NCBI GenBank assembly: GCA_015493625.1
Contig: WGCT01000134.1
Span: 1 to 6,329, forward strand
Origin: Draconibacterium sp.
GTDB lineage: Bacteria > Bacteroidota > Bacteroidia > Bacteroidales > Prolixibacteraceae
DNA length: 6,329 bases
Direction: 5' to 3'
Part shown: piece after piece, positions 1 through 6,329 of the stretch
Numbering within the stretch: the stretch's first letter is position 1
Layout of the letters: each line of letters starts with the position of its first letter
The notes under the pieces: model-generated
Told to the model about the DNA's origin: nothing
The model's input: only the letters and a program-made list of their open reading frames with translations
Database searches by the model: none
Made by a program: the position numbers and the translations under genes

Positions 1-123
1 ATTCTATTTAATGGGAGCTTAGTTGATTCGAATGACTGGAACTATGATTTTGAAAATAAAAAACTAGAGGTTTCAGTTGAGATGAATGGAGTTGAAACAG
101 TTAATCTGACTATTAAAAAGTAG
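1..123 (+). CDS. 3' end of an unidentified gene (C-terminal 40 residues)
   Basis: Frame 1 is open from the first base to a TAG at 121-123 and gives 40 residues ending in VETVNLTIKK. The visible tail alternates polar and hydrophobic residues (KKLEVSVEM, then VNLTIKK), which suggests the last strands of a beta-sandwich. That would suit the C-terminal accessory domain of another glycoside hydrolase, but no family can be assigned from so short a piece. The stop lies only 12 bases before the next start codon at 136, so this gene and the DUF4038 enzyme are probably co-transcribed. The frame, the close spacing and the absence of another reading frame here support a real gene end. The function is unknown. 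Confidence 0.7.
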   Translation: MLFNGSLVDSNDWNYDFENKKLEVSVEMNGVETVNLTIKK

Positions 124-135
124 ATAAATTTTTAT

Positions 136-1545
136 ATGAAAAAAATAAGCATTCATATCGCACTTTCAATCATACTATTTCTGTCGGCTTTTCAACCCAG
201 AGCTTATTCACAAAATCTAAAAGTAAGCAATAACAACCGCTTTCTAGTTAACTCCGATGGCACTCCATTTTTTTATTTGGGAGATACCGGTTGGGAATTA
301 TTTATTAAATTAAATAAAAAAGAAACAGAACTTTATCTTAATAATAGAGTTAGTAAAGGTTTTACTGTAATTCAGTGTGTTATAACAGGGACGGAACCGG
401 CTATTTTAGATAAACCGGCTAAAAATGGAAATACGGTTTTTGTTGATATGGATCCGGCAAAACCAAACGAAAAATATTTTAAACATGTTGATTGGGTAGT
501 AGATAAAGCTGATGAACTTGGACTGTATCTTGCCCTATTCCCTGCTTGGGGCACTCTGGTTGTTGGAAAAGATTCACTTTTTGATAAAACAAAAGCCTAT
601 GAATATGGACGTTTTCTGGGTAATAGGTATAAAAACAAAACAAATATAATTTGGGTGTTAGGAGGCGATAAAATGGCCGAAGGTTATGAAGCGATTTGGG
701 AAAGTATGGTAAAAGGAATTAAAGATGGAGGCAGTAATCAATTAATGACCTATCATTATCATCTTCAAGGCAATCAGGGTTCGAGCGATAATTGGCAAAG
801 TGCAAAATGGCTCAGCTTTAATACGGAAGAGTCAGGACACATGACTGCATTTAGCGATAATTACAGATTAATTACAGAAGACTACAATAAGAAACCGATA
901 AAACCTGTAATCGATGGGGAACTTATGTACGAAGGAATGCCAATCGGGTTTTGTCCAACAAATGGCAAAGCTACCCCCCACATGGTACGGGTTGAAGCAT
1001 ACTGGAGTGTATTTGCCGGAGCTTTTGGTTTTACTTACGGAGAGAATAGTATTATGCAATTCTATAATAATGAGAAAGAATGGGCGTGGTGGGCTGAAAA
1101 ATCGTGGAAGGAAACGATGGAAGCCCCCGGAAGTTTTCAAATGCGGTATTTAAAAAATCTAATGCTGTCCAGGCCGTTTCTGTCGCGTATTCCTGACCAA
1201 TCAATTATTGAACCCAAACCACTAAACGTCATGGATCATTTGCAGGCAACTCGCGATGGTACTTTAGGTAAATATGATGCAACATATTTAATGGTTTATT
1301 TTCCTTATTTAACCCATAAGTATAAAATAAAGACCGATGCAATATCCGCTTCGAAATTGCGGGTTTGGTGGTTCGACCCACGAACCGGCGAATCATTTAA
1401 TAAAGGTGAAATTGAAAATACCGGAACTTTTGAATTGCCTTGGGGCAGCGAAATAAAGACTAACAATAACGGCCCCGATTGGGTTTTGGTAATCGACGAT
1501 GCATCGAAAGAATATCCGGCTCCCGGGAGAAACAATAATGATTAA
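136..1545 (+). CDS. Secreted DUF4038 / GH140-like glycoside hydrolase with C-terminal 'putative collagen-binding' domain
   Basis: This 469-residue protein starts with a Sec signal peptide (about residues 1-26, MKKIS..., hydrophobic core, then AYSQ), so it is exported. The mature part opens with the typical DUF4038 beginning: VSNNNRFLVNSDGTPFFYLGD, with GDTGWELF at 49-56. It continues as a TIM barrel to about residue 350. Candidate catalytic acids are Asp178 in the IIWVLGGD strand end and Glu262 in PVIDGELMYEG. They sit where the Asp/Glu pair of GH140 apiosidases is expected. Residues 375-455 (MVYFPYLTHKY, then WWFDPRTGE, then DWVLVIDD) match the small C-terminal beta domain usually labelled putative collagen-binding, which in glycosidases is probably only structural. 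The length is normal for the family. The start is 12 bases after the previous gene and the gene ends in tandem TAA codons. GH140 apiosidase activity is one possibility, but many DUF4038 proteins are uncharacterised, so the substrate is open. Confidence 0.88.
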   Translation: MKKISIHIALSIILFLSAFQPRAYSQNLKVSNNNRFLVNSDGTPFFYLGDTGWELFIKLNKKETELYLNNRVSKGFTVIQCVITGTEPAILDKPAKNGNTVFVDMDPAKPNEKYFKHVDWVVDKADELGLYLALFPAWGTLVVGKDSLFDKTKAYEYGRFLGNRYKNKTNIIWVLGGDKMAEGYEAIWESMVKGIKDGGSNQLMTYHYHLQGNQGSSDNWQSAKWLSFNTEESGHMTAFSDNYRLITEDYNKKPIKPVIDGELMYEGMPIGFCPTNGKATPHMVRVEAYWSVFAGAFGFTYGENSIMQFYNNEKEWAWWAEKSWKETMEAPGSFQMRYLKNLMLSRPFLSRIPDQSIIEPKPLNVMDHLQATRDGTLGKYDATYLMVYFPYLTHKYKIKTDAISASKLRVWWFDPRTGESFNKGEIENTGTFELPWGSEIKTNNNGPDWVLVIDDASKEYPAPGRNNND

Positions 1546-1588
1546 TAAGTAAAACATAAAAAAAATGATTTTATCACAAAACACAATT

Positions 1589-1594
1589 AGGAGG
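1589..1594 (+). promoter_or_regulatory. Consensus Shine-Dalgarno AGGAGG deciding the GH2 start
   Basis: AGGAGG lies 9 bases before the ATG at 1604. It makes that ATG the better start than the in-frame ATG at 1565, which would add 13 residues (beginning MILSQNT) in front of a lipoprotein signal peptide that is already complete. Strong Shine-Dalgarno sites are uncommon in Bacteroidota, and the other genes in this window show none. Confidence 0.6.
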
Positions 1595-1603
1595 TCTATT
1601 TTA

Positions 1604-4240
1604 ATGAAGAAATCACTGTTTATACTCGTACAAATTGCTTTTGTCAGTATTATCTTTTCATCGTGTGCTCAGAATAGTAAGAACGATTTATTATATAATA
1701 AATCGCTTAACAATTGGGACGTTCAAAATGCCGATTCGACAAATGCAACCGGAGAAGAAATTAGCCAAAGCAATTTTTCAATAAAAAAATGGTATGCTTC
1801 GGAGGTGCCGGGAACAGTACTGCACACATTAGTGAGAAACGGAATTTATAAAGATATTTACCGCGATAATAATCTGGAAAAAATACCCACCAATCAATTT
1901 AAAACTTCGTGGTGGTATCGAACCGTTTTCAATATTAAGAAAATACCCGAAAGTTTACTTCTCAATATCGAAGGAATTAACTACAAGGCAAACATCTGGT
2001 TAAACGGAAAATTAATTGCCGACACCACCGAGGTAATCAACAGTTTCAGACAATTTCAATTCAACATTAAAAAACAGGCTAAGAGCGGAAAAAATACACT
2101 TGCCATTGAAGTTTTTCCACCTCGCGGAGGCGATTTTTCGATAGGGTTTGTGGATTGGAACCCTGCCCCACCCGATAAGAATATGGGAATTTTCAGGGAA
2201 GTATCTATTGAGGGAAATAACGGAGCAGGAATTTCGGAACCTTTTGTTGCAAGTTCGTTAACCGCTGATAATTCGAATGCAGTGTTGCAGGCATCTGTTC
2301 TGGTTACCAACTATACCGATAAACCATTGTCGGGGAATGCAAAATTAACGTTCGACAAAAATCACCTTTCAAAAATAATTGAACTTAAAGCGGGCGAAAG
2401 CAAAAAAGTTGTCTTTAACTCAACCGAGTTTCCCGAACTAAACATTAAAAATCCAAAACTTTGGTGGCCTCACACTTTAGGAGAGCCCTATTTGCATAAA
2501 GCAACATTTTCTTTCGAAAATAAAAAAACTGTTTACGACAAAAAAGAGATTCAATTTGGAATACGAACTGTAACAAAATATTTCACCGAAAATGGTGCAA
2601 TTGGTTTTAAAGTAAACGGAAAGAAAATTCTTATACGCGGCGGCGGATGGACCGATAAGCTCTTGCTCGAAGACACAAAAGAGAGCATCGATGCTCAACT
2701 TAACTATGTAAAAGATATGAACCTGAACACCATTCGACTGGAAGGTTTTTGGGGGAAAGGGCAAACCCTGTACAATCTCTGCGACGAGAAAGGAATTTTG
2801 GTAATGGTGGGCTGGAGCTGCCATTGGGAATGGGCCAATTATTTAGGAGCCCCAACAGATGAAGAATATGGTGGAATTATTGGCGACAAAGCCATTGCAT
2901 TAATGAGCGATGCATTTAAAGACCAAATTATTTGGCTACGCAACCACCCCTCAATAATAAGCTGGTTTGGTGGAAGCGACCTAAAACCGACACCTGAGCT
3001 GGAAAAGAACTATTTCGGTATTTTCGATAAATTCGACTCAACACGGGTTTACCTTGCTTCTGCAGGTAAAGCAACTACGCTAAACGGGCCAACCGGCGTA
3101 AAAATGGAAGGGCCTTACGCCTACGTTCCTCCCGTTTACTGGTATTCCGACACCATTAAAGGCGGGGCTTACGGTTTTAACACCGAAACCGGCCCGGGCG
3201 CACAAGTGCCACCATTGCAAAGTTTAAAGAAAATGATTTCGGACGGAAACCTTTGGCCAATTGGCAAAATGTGGGATTACCATTGTGCTAGGGGGCCTTT
3301 CAAAAATCTGAATCGCTATACTAAAGCAATGAACAAACGTTATGGGAAAGCCGAGAATATTGACGAATATGTAAAAAAAGCTCAACTCCTTAATTACGAA
3401 CTAATGCGCCCAATGTTTGAGGCATTTTCGGCATATCGCTACAAAGCAACCGGAGTAATTCAGTGGATGCTTAACTCGGCCTGGCCCAAAATGTTCTGGC
3501 AGTTGTACGATTATTACCTGATGCCAAACGCAGCCTACTACGCTGCAAAAGTGGCTCAGCGGCCACATCATATTATTTACGATTATTACCAAAAATCGTT
3601 GTTTGCTGTTAACGATAAACTTGAAGACTTAAATGGATGCACTGTAAAACTCAGAATTTATAACACCAATTCGGAACTAAAAACAGAGAAAAGTATAAAA
3701 GTTGATTTAAAAGGGAACAGCTCAAGTAAAATTTTCTCGTTCGACAACATAAAAATTTCGCCAATGTATTTTATCGACACTCGATTGTACAACAACGAAG
3801 GCAAAGAGATTGACAATAACTTTTACTGGATTTCGCAGAAAAAAGATATCCTTGATTATAAAGATAAAAGCGAAGCGTGGTACGTAACAACTCATTCAAA
3901 ACAGTATGCCGATTTTACCGCACTAAATAAAATGCCAAAGGTTGAGATTGAAAGCAAAATGACAGTAAAAAAAGGCGACTCTAAAACCAATTTCAGAGTA
4001 ACGTTAAAAAACAAAACCAATAAAATTGCATTTTTTATTCATTTGGCCATAAACGATAAAAACAGCGGCGAAACAATCGTACCGGTTATTTGTTCCGATA
4101 ATTATGTGTCGTTATTACCGGGCGAGGAAAGAGTATTATTGGTAGAAATTAACAATACGAATCTTAGAGGAGTTAAACCCAAACTTGTTGTTGATGGATA
4201 TAATTTGAAAGGAATGGCTACAAAAGGAGATGTATATTGA
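1604..4240 (+). CDS. GH2 exo-beta-D-glucosaminidase-like lipoprotein
   Basis: The 878-residue product begins with a lipoprotein signal peptide (MKKSLFILV..., lipobox FSSC, Cys21), so it is probably membrane-anchored. Domains in order: a GH2 galactose-binding-like sugar-binding domain (about 35-205, with SEVPGTVLHTL and the TSWWYRTVF strand), an Ig-like sandwich (about 210-325), the TIM barrel (about 325-655), and C-terminal Ig-like domains typical of GlcNase-type GH2 enzymes (about 660-878). The barrel shows NGKKILIRGGGW, then NTIRLEGFWG. The acid/base position reads GGSD (Asp459) instead of the usual Asn-Glu, and the nucleophile is Glu528 in YGFNTETGPG. VIQWMLNSAWP follows. Ser-Asp at the acid/base position is the hallmark of the exo-beta-glucosaminidase (CsxA-type) branch of GH2, which removes non-reducing-end glucosamine from chitosan oligomers. 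A different substrate remains possible. The gene starts 58 bases after the DUF4038 gene and is probably in the same operon. It appears intact. Confidence 0.87.
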   Translation: MKKSLFILVQIAFVSIIFSSCAQNSKNDLLYNKSLNNWDVQNADSTNATGEEISQSNFSIKKWYASEVPGTVLHTLVRNGIYKDIYRDNNLEKIPTNQFKTSWWYRTVFNIKKIPESLLLNIEGINYKANIWLNGKLIADTTEVINSFRQFQFNIKKQAKSGKNTLAIEVFPPRGGDFSIGFVDWNPAPPDKNMGIFREVSIEGNNGAGISEPFVASSLTADNSNAVLQASVLVTNYTDKPLSGNAKLTFDKNHLSKIIELKAGESKKVVFNSTEFPELNIKNPKLWWPHTLGEPYLHKATFSFENKKTVYDKKEIQFGIRTVTKYFTENGAIGFKVNGKKILIRGGGWTDKLLLEDTKESIDAQLNYVKDMNLNTIRLEGFWGKGQTLYNLCDEKGILVMVGWSCHWEWANYLGAPTDEEYGGIIGDKAIALMSDAFKDQIIWLRNHPSIISWFGGSDLKPTPELEKNYFGIFDKFDSTRVYLASAGKATTLNGPTGVKMEGPYAYVPPVYWYSDTIKGGAYGFNTETGPGAQVPPLQSLKKMISDGNLWPIGKMWDYHCARGPFKNLNRYTKAMNKRYGKAENIDEYVKKAQLLNYELMRPMFEAFSAYRYKATGVIQWMLNSAWPKMFWQLYDYYLMPNAAYYAAKVAQRPHHIIYDYYQKSLFAVNDKLEDLNGCTVKLRIYNTNSELKTEKSIKVDLKGNSSSKIFSFDNIKISPMYFIDTRLYNNEGKEIDNNFYWISQKKDILDYKDKSEAWYVTTHSKQYADFTALNKMPKVEIESKMTVKKGDSKTNFRVTLKNKTNKIAFFIHLAINDKNSGETIVPVICSDNYVSLLPGEERVLLVEINNTNLRGVKPKLVVDGYNLKGMATKGDVY

Positions 4241-4257
4241 GAAACAATATTTTTATA

Positions 4258-4279
4258 ACTCTCCCAGAAGAGAGAGAGT
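4258..4279 (+). other. Weak intergenic hairpin with AG-repeat arm
   Basis: ACTCTC (4258-4263) pairs with GAGAGT (4274-4279) across a 10-base loop, 18 bases after the GH2 stop codon. The right arm is part of a short AG dinucleotide run (4269-4278). No T-run follows, so it is not a convincing intrinsic terminator. It could attenuate or stabilise the 3' end of the GH2 message, or be chance. The rest of the 4241-4322 gap is AT-rich, and I see no Bacteroidota-type promoter (TTTG with a downstream TAnnTTTG) in it. Confidence 0.3.
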
Positions 4280-4322
4280 CATAAGAAACTGATTATTAAT
4301 TATTAAACTATATTATATTCTT

Positions 4323-5069
4323 ATGATAAAGAAAGTGCTTAAATTAATAAGTGTTGTAATTGGATTAGTCTTTTTATCTAATTGTACTTCCAATACGGAG
4401 AAACAGAATACTGCCAGGATTAAAGGTTTTATGATAGATGCTCCCCGGGGAGTAGAAACAATGGAGTACTATTTTCGGCTAATTGATTTTCTGAGTGAAG
4501 AAGGCATTAATACAATAGTTTTCCGACTTACTGATGATCAGGGATCTGCCTATAAGTTTAAATCTCATCCTGAGTTAAAAATGAGCGATGGAGCTTTAAG
4601 TACTAAGGAGTTAAAGCAATTGGTCAATCAAGCAAGTAAAAAAGGCATTGAGATAATTCCTGAAATAGAATCATTTGGTCATGCAAGGTATATTACAGAA
4701 ACTGATAGGTATAAATTCCTTGATGATGCCCCTGAAGGTGCTTATTTTAGTGCTATCTGTCCGGTAAGCGACAGCTCTCTTGTGTTATTTAAAGACCTTT
4801 ATGCCGAAGTGGCTCCCATTTTCTCAAGTAAATATTTTCACATAGGGTGTGATGAGGTTAATTGGGGGCATAGCGAAAAATCAAAAAAAGCCCTTAAATA
4901 CAAAAGCAGGTCTCAAATTTGGGCAGAATACGTAAACCGGTTAAATAAATATGTGAAGGAGCTTGGAAAAGAGACAATGATATGGGCTGACGTTCCTATT
5001 TATCATGAGAAAGATGTTCTTGACGGGCTTAATAACAATAGTTCGTTAAAAACACACATAAAATGCTGA
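4323..5069 (+). pseudogene. GH20-like beta-N-acetylhexosaminidase lipoprotein, truncated by an insertion sequence
   Basis: The reading frame encodes 248 residues. It opens with a lipoprotein signal peptide (MIKKVLKLI..., LSNC, Cys21) and passes directly into a GH20-type TIM barrel. RIKGFMIDAPRGVET (32-46) is the first strand. FRLTDDQGSAYKF (67-79), IIPEIESFGHARYI (111-124) and FHIGCDEVNWG (172-182) follow. The Asp177-Glu178 pair is the substrate-assisted catalytic pair of GH20 enzymes, which remove terminal GlcNAc or GalNAc. There is no separate N-terminal GH20b domain. After KETMIWADVPIYH (216-228) and VLDGLNNN the family should continue with the last barrel strands and their substrate-binding Trp/Tyr residues. 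Instead the frame runs through about nine residues (SSLKTHIKC) that look like insertion-sequence DNA and stops at TGA 5067-5069. The catalytic pair is present but the barrel is incomplete, so the product is unlikely to fold or work. Genuine gene sequence probably ends near 5040. Confidence 0.8.
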
Positions 5070-5078
5070 AAATCAGCA
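5064..5078. repeat. Perfect hairpin TGCTGA-AAA-TCAGCA near the IS left end
   Basis: A 6-base-pair perfect inverted repeat with a 3-base loop. Its core CTGAAAATCAG (5066-5076) recurs with one mismatch at 5110-5120. The stop codon that ends the truncated GH20 frame (5067-5069) lies in its left arm. It is a candidate transposase-binding site, or an RNA structure affecting transcripts that read in from the glycosidase operon. Confidence 0.5.
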
Positions 5079-5109
5079 AAATAAAGTATTAAAAAATTAG
5101 GTTAAATCC

Positions 5110-5120
5110 CTGATAATCAG
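5110..5120. repeat. Palindrome CTGAT-A-ATCAG in the IS leader
   Basis: A perfect 5-base inverted repeat around a single central base, 10 of 11 identical to CTGAAAATCAG at 5066-5076. The two copies are 44 bases apart (start to start), about four helical turns, so both could face the same side of the DNA. This palindrome lies 35 bases upstream of the transposase ATG and could serve as an end-binding or autoregulatory site. Confidence 0.4.
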
Positions 5121-5155
5121 TATCTTAATACATTTTTACCACAATCTGTATTGAT

Positions 5156-6329
5156 ATGATTACCAAGGGATATAAATCTTATAACAATCTCATAGTCAGC
5201 ATTATAGTAATGATGCCAAAAATAAACAAACGAAGAAAGGACTTTTTAGTTGAGGTCTTTGAGCTTTTTTTAAGTATCAAGGGCCGCGTCAACTTTCTAC
5301 AGCTTTCCCGTTATGGCAAATTCAAAGAACAAAGATATAGACAACAATTTGAAAAACCATTTGATTTTCTAGAATTTAATTATCAATTGACACGCTCATG
5401 CGGAGGCGGCAAGTATGCCATCGCTTTTGACCCAAGCTATATTAGCAAATCGGGCAAGAAAACGCCGGGTTTAAATTACTTTTGGTCAGGAGTTGCAGGC
5501 AAAACCAAATGGGGGCTTGAGATTGGGGGTATTGCTGCTATTGATATCGATAACCACACAGCATTTCATCTTGAAGCTGTTCAAACATTGCCGGACGATA
5601 ATTTTAAGACATTAACAGAATGGTATGTTCATGCCCTGGTATCAAGAAAGGCCACATTGACCAAATTGTCAAACATAATAGTTGCGGACGCTTATTTTTC
5701 AAAAAACACTTTTGTTGCCCCTATTTGCAACGAAGGCATGGAGGTCATTAGCCGATTCAGGGACGATGCCGATTTGCTTTATTTGTATAAAGGAGAACGG
5801 ACCGGGAAAAAGGGCAGGCCAAAGAAATATGCCGGAAAGATTGACTTCAACAACTTAGATGAGAATTATTTTACAAAGAACTATGTCGACGATGACGATA
5901 CTGAGATATATTCAGCAAAGGTGCACTCAAAATCATTGAAAAGAACAATCATGCTTGTGGTGGCATTTTACAAAAACAAGAAAGGAAAGAAGGTACACAA
6001 ACTATACTTCTCAACCGACCTTTCAATTGGGGCCATAGATATCCTTGATATCTACAGAAGCAGGTTCCAGATAGAGTTTCTCTACAGGGACGGCAAACAG
6101 TACACTGGGCTAAATGATTCTCAGGCAAGGAGTGAAAACAAGCTGCATTTTCATTTTAACACATCCCTGACATCTATTAATATTGCCAAAGCAACACACT
6201 GGTTAAGTATTCCTAAACAGGAAAGAGAAGCTTTCTCAATGAACGATATAAAGACCATGAACCACAACACATTACTGATGAACCGTTTTTTTGACGTGTT
6301 CGGGATTAACCCATACTCTGCTAAAAATA
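5156..6329 (+). CDS. IS4-superfamily DDE transposase, 3' end beyond the window
   Basis: A frame open from the ATG at 5156 to the window edge gives 391 residues without a stop. It would catalyse cut-and-paste movement of its own element. The N-terminal helical region has FLSIKGRVNFLQLSRYG (38-54). The RNase-H-like fold supplies Asp92 in AIAFDPSYISKSGKKTPG, Asp178 in IIVADAYFS, and Glu307. Around the Glu is the exact IS4 signature Y-(2)-R-(3)-E-(6)-K: Tyr300, Arg303, Glu307, Lys314. The stretch between the second Asp and the Glu (about 130 residues) is the insertion domain and holds a basic GKKGRPKKY segment. Near-identical motif strings are common in Bacteroidota transposases of roughly 410-450 residues, so only a short tail should be missing. 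ATG at 5156 is the first in frame after the stop at 5126-5128. The ATGs at 5210 and 5213 are alternatives, as no ribosome-binding site decides. The catalytic set is complete, so the element may be active. Confidence 0.88.
   Translation, partial: MITKGYKSYNNLIVSIIVMMPKINKRRKDFLVEVFELFLSIKGRVNFLQLSRYGKFKEQRYRQQFEKPFDFLEFNYQLTRSCGGGKYAIAFDPSYISKSGKKTPGLNYFWSGVAGKTKWGLEIGGIAAIDIDNHTAFHLEAVQTLPDDNFKTLTEWYVHALVSRKATLTKLSNIIVADAYFSKNTFVAPICNEGMEVISRFRDDADLLYLYKGERTGKKGRPKKYAGKIDFNNLDENYFTKNYVDDDDTEIYSAKVHSKSLKRTIMLVVAFYKNKKGKKVHKLYFSTDLSIGAIDILDIYRSRFQIEFLYRDGKQYTGLNDSQARSENKLHFHFNTSLTSINIAKATHWLSIPKQEREAFSMNDIKTMNHNTLLMNRFFDVFGINPYSAKN

Larger units (their letters stand above)
5041..6329 (+). mobile_element. 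IS4-superfamily insertion sequence, left end and most of the body
   Basis: The left boundary is inferred from where the GH20 homology stops, about 5035-5045, near AATAGTTCGTTAAAAACACA. It is followed by 100-odd bases of non-coding DNA with two palindromes, then the transposase in the same orientation as the glycosidase genes. The right end, its inverted repeat and the target-site duplication are outside the window, so neither the terminal inverted repeats nor the exact boundary can be confirmed. The element was probably acquired recently, since the interrupted gene is otherwise undecayed up to the junction. Confidence 0.7.

Noticed and set aside
868..1140. Antisense open frame of 90 codons inside the DUF4038 gene
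   Set aside because: It lies wholly opposite a well-supported enzyme gene and shows no recognisable domain or start signal. The same holds for the other antisense or shifted frames inside the GH2 gene, such as 2477-2824 and 2056-2310.
1565..1603. Upstream in-frame ATG extending the GH2 protein by 13 residues
   Set aside because: It lacks a ribosome-binding site and would put a polar, arginine-containing extension before a complete lipoprotein signal peptide. The ATG at 1604 has AGGAGG at good spacing.
4258..4290. Intrinsic terminator after the GH2 gene
   Set aside because: The stem is only 6 base pairs with a 10-base loop and no T-run follows, so it is recorded only as a weak hairpin.
5041..5069. 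Natural C-terminus of a short GH20 protein
   Set aside because: The barrel would lack its last strands and binding residues, and the final codons run into DNA that leads directly to the transposase. Interruption explains this better.
1..6329. tRNA, rRNA, CRISPR array, riboswitch or novel defence-type system
   Set aside because: No regularly spaced repeats, cloverleaf-like segments or conserved RNA motifs were seen. Almost all the sequence is explained by known enzyme families and one insertion sequence.

Overview
The window looks like an accessory carbohydrate-degradation locus from a member of the Bacteroidota. A Bacteroidia of the Marinilabiliales/Prolixibacteraceae type would fit, but the sequence does not fix the genus. 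The reasons are AT-rich DNA, secreted and lipoprotein glycoside hydrolases packed head to tail on one strand, protein families that are very common in that phylum, and a transposase of a type common there.

Layout, all on the + strand. Positions 1-123 are the 3' end of an unidentified gene. After 12 bases comes an intact secreted DUF4038 / GH140-like glycoside hydrolase (136-1545). Then comes a large intact GH2 lipoprotein resembling exo-beta-D-glucosaminidases (1604-4240), preceded by an unusually good Shine-Dalgarno sequence. An 82-base AT-rich gap with a weak hairpin leads to a GH20-like beta-N-acetylhexosaminidase lipoprotein (4323-5069), which is broken. Its barrel stops shortly after the catalytic Asp-Glu pair, where the left end of an insertion sequence begins at about 5041. 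The insertion sequence carries an IS4-superfamily DDE transposase, open from 5156 to the window end. That reading frame has no stop inside the window, so the last roughly 20-50 residues and the right end of the element lie outside.

How the genes fit together: three neighbouring exported glycosidases suggest stepwise trimming of a complex glycan at the cell surface or in the periplasm. Two of them (GH2 GlcNase-like and GH20) point to amino-sugar-containing substrates. No SusC/SusD pair, sulfatase or regulator is visible here, so calling it a polysaccharide utilization locus is an inference. The insertion sequence has probably inactivated the GH20 step. I see no convincing previously undescribed system. 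The points most worth following are the GH20 disruption, the paired palindromes in the insertion sequence's left end, and the Ser-Asp catalytic variant in the GH2 enzyme.
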